In this document: positions 9,372-18,168 of the stretch, piece by piece
Position numbering within the stretch: position 1 is the stretch's first letter
Layout of the letters: each line of letters starts with the position of its first letter
Source: Fragilariopsis cylindrus CCMP1102
Lineage: Eukaryota; Bacillariophyta; Bacillariophyceae; Bacillariales; Bacillariaceae
Length of the DNA stretch: 64,000 nt
NCBI GenBank assembly: GCA_900095095.1
Contig: FMBT01000462.1
Location: 25,433-89,432 of the forward strand
Direction of reading: 5' to 3'
Made by a program: the position numbers and the translations under genes
Notes under the pieces: generated by a model
Told to the model about the DNA's origin: nothing
Databases searched by the model: none
The model's input: the letters and a program-made list of their open reading frames with translations, nothing else

Positions 9372-12197
9372 ATGATATTGTTATCTCCATCCACGGACGA
9401 AGCTGAATCTACAATGGTTGCTAATAATGATGACGACGCTACATGCGAACAGAATGATACACAAGCGAACGAACCATCGGCAAAAGAGGATCAAAAACTA
9501 GAAAAGAAAGCAAATACTCCTACTAAGCCCGCGTGGTCTTCTTTATCTACCGGTACCGGTAATACTACCGAGAAACAACAGCAGCTATCCGTCATTAGTT
9601 TTGCGGATATCATGAACGATCAAAGCGATGATCGTAACGCAGCTCGCGTCGTCGACGACAATGTAACATTGTCATTAGCACAGATCCAAGCCGAACAAGA
9701 ACGAATCTTCGCGTCACTGTCACAACCTGAAAAACAACAACAACGACAACAACAACAACAACAACAAGTGTCATCGACAAACATACATAATAATGCTGAT
9801 GCTGATACTGGTAACACAGTAATAGCTCATAGCGACGAAGAAGAACTTCGATTGATTGAGATGGTGATGCGACAATCCTTGTTGGAATCCAACAACAACA
9901 ACGACAGCACCAATAATAACGATGATACTGAAGACATTAAACTGCCATACGTCGAGCAGGACAATTTTCACTACGACAAAAAGCCCGCTGCTTCTGTCTG
10001 TGCTGTAGATAGTAAACCGTCATCCGGCGAGCAGGACAATTTTGGCTACGACAAAAAGCCCGCTGTTTCTGTCTGTGCTGAAGACAGTAAACCTCCATAC
10101 GTCGATCAGGACAATTTTGGCTACGACAAAAATCCCGCTGCTTATGTCTGTGCTGAAGACGGTAAACAGCCATACGTCGATCAGGACAATTTTGGCTACG
10201 ACAAAAATCCCGCTGCTTATGTCTGTGCTGAAGACGGTAAACAGCCATACGTCGATCAGGACAATTTTGACTACGATAAAAAGCCCTCTGCTTCTGCTTC
10301 TGCTTCTGCTTCTTTTTCTGCTTTTAATACAAATGACGACAACAACAACGCTGGTGTTGCTGATGCTTCTACTAATACTGTTACAACATCGGCTACCGCA
10401 TCAGCAGCTGCAGGTATATCTAACGCCGAAGACGAAGAAAAAGAAATGATCAAAGCTGCAATTCGAGAAGCAGATGCGAAAGAACGACGAGACACTTTTG
10501 ACTGCGACAAAAAGCCCGCTGCTGCTTATAATACAAATGACGACGACAACAACAACACATCAGTAGCTACAGGCACGTCTAACGCCGAAGATGAAATTAA
10601 AGAAATGGTCGAAGCTGCAATACGAGAAGCAGATGCAAAAGAACGGCAAGACGATGAATCCGAATCACTCCGATTGGTAATGCAACTACAACAGGAAGAA
10701 CTTACGATGGCTCGTCAACAACAACAACGGCATCAACAAGCAACCGCTGTCACAGGACATGTCCAGACTATGACACGAGCAGCATTCGAAGCCGAAAGAG
10801 AGGGTGCTAAGAACGTCACTTCTAATCACTTGGATAATTACGAGACGTATGAAAATGAAAGAGACACTGGCTTTCGAATGAATTCAGAACAGCAGCAGCA
10901 GCAACCACTAGGATGGTACCGACGTGATCGCAATACGATAGTTGGACCTGATAACGAAGTGCGAACTAAACACGACACGAAAGTTCAGGGCCAAACGAAT
11001 GCAACGTTTTTGGATCTGGACGTCGTCGATGCTGATACTGGACGTCGTGCACATATTGGTAATACTGCCTTCAATTCATTTCGGAAAACCATTGCTGATC
11101 ATGCTAAAGGTGGTCAACGCAGCACAACAAAGGGTGTTGCAACCCATGGAACGGGAAGAGCTGGTTCGGACGCTGATGCTACCAAGGGTGGGGCCATGGA
11201 TCAGCATGTGCGATTACATATCTCAAAAGCAATCAACACTGGCCTAATTGAACGTTGCAACGGAGCCGTGAAACAGGGCAAGGAGGCCATTGTCTACCAC
11301 GCAGATGGGGGTAAAAATAATGGTTGTAACACCATTCTAGAAGATGGCAGAGATGGCGATGACTGGGATAAGAAAGCGGCGGCGACGACGATGGCGACCA
11401 ATGACAATGTCGGATTTGATGTTGCTATTAAAGTGTTCAAACGAATCAAAGAGTTCAGAGGAAGAGGTGAATATGTCGATGGCGACCCACGTTATGCTGG
11501 TCGACCATTTCGGAGCTTGTCCGATCGGCAACAATTGGAGGTCTGGACCGAAAAGGAATATCGAAACTTAGTACGGGCACATCGTTCGAATGTTCCAGTG
11601 CCAAATCCAATTTATTACAAAGATAATGTGATCTTTATGAGATTCCTTGGCGAGAATGGGTGGCCAGCTCCACAGATTCGTGAAATTCAATTGCGAAAGG
11701 GTTCCTCTAAGTGGCATGTATTGTACGAGCAAGTGATGGAATCTGTCGCGAAGTTATTTCAAGACGCACGCTTAGTTCATGGAGATCTTAGCGAATATAA
11801 TATTTTAGTTGCACCTCACTCTCAAGTGGACCACTGTGCTACTAGTGTTCGCCATCTACCCTTCCTTGATGATGTTGAAGAAAAGATGGCAGCAGAGAAT
11901 AGTAACGAAAATAAAGACTCATCCAACAACAAGGAAGATTTACAAACGGTTTTAATTGATTTTGGTCAATCTGTGGAAGTGCGACACCCGAAAGCAGAAG
12001 AATTGCTAAGAAGGGATCTGCAACGAGTTAATGAATTTTTCACGAAGCAAGGTGTAACGGAGACCATGAGTATCGAAGATGCCATGGCGTTTGTGATTGG
12101 CAAAAGCACCTTCCTAAATATCGAAAACATGAATATGCCAGCACAATCTCTGGGATACGACACGAATGAATCATCTCAAGAGATTGGCAGCGGTTAA
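9372..12197 (+). CDS. RIOK3-like atypical protein kinase with UIM-like motifs and repeats
   Basis: Single-exon, 941 residues. The RIO kinase domain occupies about 610-910: flexible P-loop region GAVKQGKEAIVYHA, ATP-binding Lys in DVAIKVFK (K687), WTEKEYRNLVRA, catalytic loop LVHGDLSEYN (D805) and metal-binding LIDFGQSVE (D863). AIKVFK followed by an EF-rich segment, and FFTKQGV near the end, fit RIOK3 better than RIOK1; RIO kinases act in small ribosomal subunit maturation. Two acidic inserts (after the P-loop and after the catalytic loop) lengthen the domain. The N-terminal 600 residues are low complexity and carry three UIM-like helices (about 155-174, 353-373, 406-426) and five copies of a 25-residue repeat (196-305). 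The subfamily assignment is less certain than RIO membership. Confidence 0.9.
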   Translation: MILLSPSTDEAESTMVANNDDDATCEQNDTQANEPSAKEDQKLEKKANTPTKPAWSSLSTGTGNTTEKQQQLSVISFADIMNDQSDDRNAARVVDDNVTLSLAQIQAEQERIFASLSQPEKQQQRQQQQQQQVSSTNIHNNADADTGNTVIAHSDEEELRLIEMVMRQSLLESNNNNDSTNNNDDTEDIKLPYVEQDNFHYDKKPAASVCAVDSKPSSGEQDNFGYDKKPAVSVCAEDSKPPYVDQDNFGYDKNPAAYVCAEDGKQPYVDQDNFGYDKNPAAYVCAEDGKQPYVDQDNFDYDKKPSASASASASFSAFNTNDDNNNAGVADASTNTVTTSATASAAAGISNAEDEEKEMIKAAIREADAKERRDTFDCDKKPAAAYNTNDDDNNNTSVATGTSNAEDEIKEMVEAAIREADAKERQDDESESLRLVMQLQQEELTMARQQQQRHQQATAVTGHVQTMTRAAFEAEREGAKNVTSNHLDNYETYENERDTGFRMNSEQQQQQPLGWYRRDRNTIVGPDNEVRTKHDTKVQGQTNATFLDLDVVDADTGRRAHIGNTAFNSFRKTIADHAKGGQRSTTKGVATHGTGRAGSDADATKGGAMDQHVRLHISKAINTGLIERCNGAVKQGKEAIVYHADGGKNNGCNTILEDGRDGDDWDKKAAATTMATNDNVGFDVAIKVFKRIKEFRGRGEYVDGDPRYAGRPFRSLSDRQQLEVWTEKEYRNLVRAHRSNVPVPNPIYYKDNVIFMRFLGENGWPAPQIREIQLRKGSSKWHVLYEQVMESVAKLFQDARLVHGDLSEYNILVAPHSQVDHCATSVRHLPFLDDVEEKMAAENSNENKDSSNNKEDLQTVLIDFGQSVEVRHPKAEELLRRDLQRVNEFFTKQGVTETMSIEDAMAFVIGKSTFLNIENMNMPAQSLGYDTNESSQEIGSG
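9957..10290 (+). repeat. 75-bp coding tandem repeat, five copies
   Basis: Copies begin at about 9957, 10032, 10107, 10182 and 10257 (the last partial). Each encodes a 25-residue unit starting QDNFGYDKNPAAYVCAEDG. Copies 3 and 4 are nearly identical at the DNA level, showing recent expansion or homogenisation. A degenerate relative (DTFDCDKKPAA) recurs near 10492, next to a second copy of the UIM-like helix. Confidence 0.95.
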
Positions 12198-12438
12198 AGA
12201 TGCATGCTACAAGCGAAAATAGAAACAAAAAGTAGATAGCGAGGTAACACAGTATAATCTTATCTTACAAAATTTCTTCGCGCAATATCGAACGGAACTT
12301 CTTATTACATTTGCTTTTATTTTATTATGTAGCTTGTTTTCAATAAAATACCCCGATGCTGTAGCATTTATAAATTTATTGTTGTTTCGTTTTAGCGTTG
12401 CACATATCTCTACTAGAAATGGAAAATGTCCCTTCCTA

Positions 12439-12951
12439 TTATAGTCTTGGTACGATGTTGAAAGAACATTGCTCATATGTAGTACAGCATATATCTTGAC
12501 ATTCAGAAAGACAATCCATTTTTGATCTAGAATAACCATCTGTACCAGGAGCAATTTGGCACTGAGTTTTACAGTCAGATATTGATCTTAAAAAGTTTGG
12601 ATCCTTTCTTGTACCTTTTGTATCGCCATCCGACTTTTTCTTTGCTTCTGTTCCTGGAATTTGTGGAGTTTTTCCTGAAATATATTTTGTTGCATCAGTA
12701 GCAAAAGCTGCTGGAACGGTTGCTGCGGCTGCCCCCATCAAACATACATTCATAGCGGCAACATTTAAGAATCGACGACGGCTATTATTATTACCATCAT
12801 CATCCGAAGAAGGAGCACCACTGAACTGAACACTGGTTTTTTGATGAGAGCGATTCTTCATAGAGAAAAGTTGAGGAGACAAAGCCGAAATAACAGATAC
12901 TGATACTATGATGCTGAGCATCTGGGCCAACTTGAATATTAGTAGCGTCAT
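12439..12951 (-). CDS. Cys-rich thylakoid lumen protein with plastid and Tat-type targeting
   Basis: Single-exon, 170 residues. Targeting has three parts: an ER signal peptide (LIFKLAQMLSIIVSVSVISA) ending at an A-L-S-P junction like the diatom plastid cleavage site, a Ser/Lys-rich transit region, and then a twin-arginine lumen signal (SRRRFLNVAAMN, hydrophobic AAAATVPAAFA) cleaved near residue 85. The mature 85 residues hold paired cysteines: SISDCKTQCQIAPG and DCLSECQDICCTTYEQCSF. The pattern suggests disulphides or metal binding in the lumen. I do not recognise a named family. The gene is tail-to-tail with the RIOK3-like gene (241 bp apart). Confidence 0.8.
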   Translation of the reverse strand: MTLLIFKLAQMLSIIVSVSVISALSPQLFSMKNRSHQKTSVQFSGAPSSDDDGNNNSRRRFLNVAAMNVCLMGAAAATVPAAFATDATKYISGKTPQIPGTEAKKKSDGDTKGTRKDPNFLRSISDCKTQCQIAPGTDGYSRSKMDCLSECQDICCTTYEQCSFNIVPRL

Positions 12952-13498
12952 ATTCTTTACTGTGTATCTTTTCTCTGTATTCGTTTTGTTTGCTTCTGTT
13001 GTCTAACGTTGTGGGAGCTACTACAGTATGCATCGCCATTGTTGCATGTTTAGTTTAGCAAAACCTGTCAACATTTCATTTTGATGATGGGTTACACGTG
13101 ACTCACATAATCTACTACGTACGTGCGTACGTACATTAAATTACATATATTAGTTCCCGTTTGCGCAATGAAATTGCGCGCGTGATGACAGCACACATAC
13201 CGTTTTCAATTATAAACAGATGGCCTTCAATATCACAGACATACTACAGGCCCACTATGGACCCTTCGCATCGATTTAATCACTTTTTTTAAATTTTAAA
13301 TAGAAATCTCTTCTTCGTCGTGTAATGACAAGAACTCGGACAGTAGATCGTAGAAGTACATGTACCTTGTCCAAAGTTCCAAGCACAACTATCGATACGA
13401 TCAGCAAAGCGAATAAATATCTCCCTTTTTGAAATTGCGTTTCTCGATTCGATTTCTTATACCGTCTAAACCTGAAAGGCAACTAACGACAACATCAC
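12952..13498. other. Divergent intergenic region with a short hairpin
   Basis: A 547-bp spacer between head-to-head genes. It contains an acgtacgt-rich stretch at about 13119-13135 and a perfect 7-bp stem with 3-nt loop at 13163-13179 (gcgcaat/attgcgc). The two short minus-strand frames at 13276-13666 look spurious. Confidence 0.6.
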
Positions 13499-16400
13499 AT
13501 GACGATGCAACAACCTCGTCAAAGAGATGGCGACGAAGCTAATCTCCCTCCTCGCGATGGTAATCATCATACTGGGCAACAACAACATCAACAACTCAAC
13601 GGATACAAAAATACTATTGGTGAAAGAATACCCCTGAATAGTAACAAAACAAACCAACAAAACCATTTCTACGGCAGCGTAGTAGACAAGGACGCAACTA
13701 TGCCAAAATCGAATCTTACTGATCGATACTTCTGCACCTCAGCTCCGCAACAAAATAATTTACAGACTCATAATAATGACGAAAAAGATGATTATATTCA
13801 TTACGCACCTCTACCACCACCACCACCACCACCACCACCATCACCACCAGACGAATCACCACCAAAACGAAGAAGAAGAAACGTATTAGTATGGAAAGAA
13901 CAAACTAAGAATATTATTGCCATTTCTACTGCAGTTGTTGCGTTAGCCACATGCATCGTAGCATTGATGACTGGTTTATCTCACCAGATAGCACAATCTC
14001 GTAGAGATTGGAAGTCAGATGATCAAGAACAAAATAGTAATATTCCATATACAACATCACCAAATTTGTTTGATGAAGTTGGACGATATATATTTCATGA
14101 TTATGACATTCAAACTACATTCGCTGATTTTTTACCCGGTCTTGCTGGTATTTACGGCAAACCATTATTTACATTTTATGTCAATCGTGGACAGGCAATT
14201 GCATCATTCGGTGTCGAATCGAAGAATACACCCATTATGGAATTTTCAACCGCCAATACTGCATATCAAAATACACCTCTTGTTGGATTTCGTACCTTCA
14301 TTCAGGGACGACGGGGTGATGGGAGTGATAGTGGCGATAGTGATGATGATACAAATAAAGCCTTTGTTGTAGAACCCTTTAGTCCGCTTACAACGAATTA
14401 TCCCGATATGAACCACCCTCCTACCAACCAACGAATACTATACAGTGGTGAAAATGAATTGCAAATTCAAGAGATCGATTATGAAAATCACTTAGAAACC
14501 AACGTAACGTATTTTGTACTACCTGAAGAAGACTTCGGAGCTTTCGTTCGTAGGACGACTATTAGCAATACTCATCCTGAAGAGTCTGTGACTATATCTT
14601 TCCTTGATGGACTGGCAAGGATGCAACCAGCCGGAGGAGCAACTGTCGGGGATTTGTTGAAAACTATGGGAAGGACACTCGAAGGGTTTATGGGTGTTTA
14701 CTTCCCATATGAGGATATCATAACAATGCCCTTTTATCGATTATCTTCGAGCCCATTGGACTCTGATTTTATCCAAACCCAAGAACGTGGTCATTACTGT
14801 GTTAGTATGAAGGACGATCCGAACGATGCTCTCCTTCCTATCGTGTACGATAGTTCTAGGGTTTTTGGTCAAGATACTACACTCCTGAGGCCCGTGGAAC
14901 TATATAGCAAATCTATAAAGGATATCGTAAATGGAGCTCAATACGGAAAAGCAAAAACATCATCGTGTTTTGCTGCGGTTGAAGATACCACTCTTGAACC
15001 AGGAGAATCTATCACTATAACAACATACTTCGGTGCAGCAGATCATATTATGGATATTCCTGTCATCGTTCGGAGACTCCGTCAGGATGGATTTGCCCTG
15101 TATAAGTTGACCAGAACCAGAGAGGTCCTTCGACAAATAACAGCAAGCGTTGAGACTACGACAGGTTCCGAAATATTTGATGCACACGTTAGTCAGATGT
15201 TCCTCGATAATAGTCTGAGAGGAGGTATTCCTATCGTCCTTGGAGATGAAGACGACAATAACGGATTATTGACGGTAGACGAAGACCCACGATTGAAGGT
15301 CTATCATGTATTTTCCCGCATTCATGGTGATTTGGAAAGAGATTTTAATGACTTCTTCCTTCCGTCAACTTTCTTTTCTCAAGGACCAGGAAAGTTCAGT
15401 GATGTAGCGCAGAATCGCAGAAACGATGTTGTATTTAATCCCAAAATTGGATCGTTCAACATAAGAATGTTCTTGTCGTTCATTCAAGCAGACGGATATG
15501 AGCCACATTCTGTTGAAGCGGTTGTATTCACGATTGATGATAGGAAAATTTGTGACGAGATTGCTGTCAAAGCAGTTGGTTCTGCTGATGGTCACAGAGC
15601 ACAGAGAGAAGCGCTAAGTGGGATTCTAAATGACGGACCATTCCGACCCGGTCAAGTTTTTAATCTTATGTTAGAACAAAATATATTTTTGATTGTATCT
15701 ACGCAAGAATTTATTGATATGGTAGCGGTTGCCGCAAGTTCTCATCCATTCGCCGTCTACAACGAGGGATATTGGGCGGACCACTGGACATACTACTTGG
15801 ATATAATTGAATCCTATCTTACGATTTTTCCGGATGAAGAAGAGCGTGTGATGTTTGATGTGAAATTACCTTACTTTTTTTCTCCTGCCTCTGTGCAACC
15901 TAGAAGTAAAAAATATGTGAAAAACCTGTCATATGATGGAAAACACGAACATATTCAACAGCTTGACGCAACCGTAGATGATCAGTCCAAAAGAGACCAC
16001 ATGAACAAATTTATATCGAAGAATGTTGGGTGGTACAAAATAACAGCACACTGGCAACATGACGAGTCTGGAAATGTCTTTGAAAGCACAATATATGCGA
16101 AATTGTTTCTTCTGGTAACGTTAAAATTTGCAACAAGAGATGCGATGGGGATGGGAATTGAATATGAAGGGGGAAGACCTGGTTGGGATGATGCCAACAA
16201 CGGAATACCCGGAATGCTAGGAAGTGGGATGCCAGAATCATTTGAATTGAAGGCGTTAATACAGTACCTCATACGTAGTGGAAAGAAACACTCTAGGGAC
16301 TTCTCGGTTCCCCAAGAACTTTACCATTTATTTGACTCCATAAATGGAAATCTTACTCTTTTAGAGGACTATAATGACACCTCAGAAGCCCTGAGAGACG

Positions 16401-17533
16401 TACCTTTCGATTTATTTTCTTACTGGGATAAGGTTGCAACCGCTCGAGAGACGTACCGTGAGCAAACTAAGATATTGTTTTCAGGTAGGACTACGACAAT
16501 AAATTCTGGTACGGCTGCTGAAAGTTTGGAACGATGGGAAAGGGAAATAGATAAAGGAATCGATAGGGCCATGTTGGTGGGAACAAAAGGTCGTGATGAT
16601 GATGGAACTAGCGGGATTGTGCCAACTTATTTTTCATATACGGTATCGAAATGGAATAATACGAATGAGCACGACAAATATGGCCGCCCTTTGGTTATTC
16701 CATTGAATATGACTGTTAGTCATTTCCCCCTATTTCTGGAGGGTCCCACGAGAATGATGGAGACTGTCAGTGCGATGGCTGCCAGAGATATATATCTAAA
16801 TGTTCGAAACTCTAGCTTATATGATAAGCATCTCGGCATGTATACAGTGAGTGCAAGTCTAGCTGACCAACCAATCGAAATGGGAAGATCGATGGCATTT
16901 GCTCCAGGTTGGCTAGAAAACCAATCTGTGTGGCTTCATATGTCATACAAATTTTACCTTCAACTACTTGAGCATCGTTTGTACGATGACTTTTTTGATG
17001 AAGTTCGGAATGGCGGACTTTTGCCGTTCATGGATCCCAAAATTTATGGTCGATCGCTGACGCAATGCTCTTCTTTCATTGCATCGTCAGCATTTGAGGA
17101 CCCAGATGTGAGAGGTAAAGGTTTCCTAGGACGATTGAGCGGATCTACGGCCGAGTTTCTAAGCATGTGGATATTGATGTTCATTGGTCCCGAGCCATTC
17201 TACATTAACAAGGAAACTGGGGAAATTCAAATGCAACTTTTACCGACTCTACCCTTCTGGCTTTTTCGTACACACGATGATACACTTATGGGAGGCATGA
17301 ATGGGATGGAACAGGATCATATACCTCGAATAAGCTTCAAATTGTTCTCATCGATCGATGTTCACTACCACAACAAGAATAAGACGGACATAATGGGCAT
17401 CCCGCCAAAGCGCTATAAAGTTGGACTAAGAGATGGAACCACATTTGAATATAATCAAACATTCATCCCCACAGATATGGCACAACAGATCCGGCGGGTG
17501 GTTCTAGTTGAATTTATTGAGGCCCACTTTTGA
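13499..17533 (+). CDS. Large single-pass membrane protein, COG3459-like glycoside phosphorylase/hydrolase fold
   Basis: Single-exon, 1344 residues. The N-terminal 120 residues are disordered and end in a Pro run. A basic stretch (PKRRRRN) then precedes one transmembrane helix (about 140-160, IIAISTAVVALATCIVALM), a type II topology that puts about 1180 residues in the lumen or outside. The ectodomain has motifs I associate with large bacterial COG3459/GH94-related proteins: FYVNRGQAIASFGVESK, PIMEFSTAN, LVGFRTFIQ near the start, and GRSLTQCSSFIASSAF, GRLSGSTAEFLSMW and GPEPFYIN near the end. Activity on a beta-glucan or other sugar phosphate is possible but not shown; no catalytic residue is assigned with confidence. 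Several N-x-S/T sites fit secretory-pathway glycosylation. Absence of introns over 4 kb and bacterial resemblance make horizontal acquisition plausible. The ATG at 13499 is the first in frame. Confidence 0.75.
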   Translation: MTMQQPRQRDGDEANLPPRDGNHHTGQQQHQQLNGYKNTIGERIPLNSNKTNQQNHFYGSVVDKDATMPKSNLTDRYFCTSAPQQNNLQTHNNDEKDDYIHYAPLPPPPPPPPPSPPDESPPKRRRRNVLVWKEQTKNIIAISTAVVALATCIVALMTGLSHQIAQSRRDWKSDDQEQNSNIPYTTSPNLFDEVGRYIFHDYDIQTTFADFLPGLAGIYGKPLFTFYVNRGQAIASFGVESKNTPIMEFSTANTAYQNTPLVGFRTFIQGRRGDGSDSGDSDDDTNKAFVVEPFSPLTTNYPDMNHPPTNQRILYSGENELQIQEIDYENHLETNVTYFVLPEEDFGAFVRRTTISNTHPEESVTISFLDGLARMQPAGGATVGDLLKTMGRTLEGFMGVYFPYEDIITMPFYRLSSSPLDSDFIQTQERGHYCVSMKDDPNDALLPIVYDSSRVFGQDTTLLRPVELYSKSIKDIVNGAQYGKAKTSSCFAAVEDTTLEPGESITITTYFGAADHIMDIPVIVRRLRQDGFALYKLTRTREVLRQITASVETTTGSEIFDAHVSQMFLDNSLRGGIPIVLGDEDDNNGLLTVDEDPRLKVYHVFSRIHGDLERDFNDFFLPSTFFSQGPGKFSDVAQNRRNDVVFNPKIGSFNIRMFLSFIQADGYEPHSVEAVVFTIDDRKICDEIAVKAVGSADGHRAQREALSGILNDGPFRPGQVFNLMLEQNIFLIVSTQEFIDMVAVAASSHPFAVYNEGYWADHWTYYLDIIESYLTIFPDEEERVMFDVKLPYFFSPASVQPRSKKYVKNLSYDGKHEHIQQLDATVDDQSKRDHMNKFISKNVGWYKITAHWQHDESGNVFESTIYAKLFLLVTLKFATRDAMGMGIEYEGGRPGWDDANNGIPGMLGSGMPESFELKALIQYLIRSGKKHSRDFSVPQELYHLFDSINGNLTLLEDYNDTSEALRDVPFDLFSYWDKVATARETYREQTKILFSGRTTTINSGTAAESLERWEREIDKGIDRAMLVGTKGRDDDGTSGIVPTYFSYTVSKWNNTNEHDKYGRPLVIPLNMTVSHFPLFLEGPTRMMETVSAMAARDIYLNVRNSSLYDKHLGMYTVSASLADQPIEMGRSMAFAPGWLENQSVWLHMSYKFYLQLLEHRLYDDFFDEVRNGGLLPFMDPKIYGRSLTQCSSFIASSAFEDPDVRGKGFLGRLSGSTAEFLSMWILMFIGPEPFYINKETGEIQMQLLPTLPFWLFRTHDDTLMGGMNGMEQDHIPRISFKLFSSIDVHYHNKNKTDIMGIPPKRYKVGLRDGTTFEYNQTFIPTDMAQQIRRVVLVEFIEAHF

Positions 17534-17909
17534 TTAAAAGATAATTATTAATCTCAAAAACGTCCTTTGATATAGAGCAATGTCGTTCGTTGGTCTTATT
17601 TCCTCTATCTTGAAACTCTACATACATAATAATGTTCTTCGGTGATTCTATGCCAGTTAATACGATTTGGCTGGGTTTTACAGGATTCTGGACGGTAGCG
17701 AGTTCAAAAACTCTGGATATATACGTTTGTTCCTCGACGCGACCCGACCTTTTTGATATTCCACTGATCGATTGCAAATCACTTTGAATCGTGTTGTTAA
17801 TAACACGTCTAAGATTATTCAAATTCGCAAGCAGAAATAACTTCAAAGGTCGTCGGAATCTGCGAAAGAGCTCAAGATATTTGTCAGTTATTATGATAAA
17901 AACCATCAT
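17514..17909 (-). CDS. Hypothetical open frame, weak
   Basis: 131 codons on the minus strand, overlapping the 3' end of the large membrane-protein gene by 20 bp. It begins with a hydrophobic, basic stretch (MMVFIIITDKYLELFRRFRR) and has no recognised domain. It is the only frame of ordinary composition in the 635-bp gap 17534-18168; the plus-strand frame at 17791-18051 looks less protein-like. It may be chance. Confidence 0.2.
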   Translation of the reverse strand: MMVFIIITDKYLELFRRFRRPLKLFLLANLNNLRRVINNTIQSDLQSISGISKRSGRVEEQTYISRVFELATVQNPVKPSQIVLTGIESPKNIIMYVEFQDRGNKTNERHCSISKDVFEINNYLLIKSGPQ

Positions 17910-18168
17910 GAATAGAATGAATCGGGTCCGTTGTACGACCTCTCACGATAAAATTGCATCGCTTTATCAGCATCTCCCAATCGCTAGTAATATGGATCAA
18001 ATTGAAAAATGCAGTCCCAAAAATTGCACGAGCAGTCTTCTATGGTTATAAACATTTTTTTCATACTAAATTTTTCTTTTACTATTCAGTACTAAATGAA
18101 GATACATAAACAGTTTATCTATCTACGGCATCTTTTTAAAATGATTTATTTCTATACTACTACTACTA

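Noticed and set aside
9937-10248. 103-codon minus-strand frame with repeated peptide units
   Set aside because: It is the reverse side of the 75-bp repeat in the RIOK3-like gene.
9957-10290. Regularly spaced repeats resembling a CRISPR array
   Set aside because: Units are contiguous without unique spacers, lie inside a eukaryotic coding frame, and keep the reading frame (75 bp).
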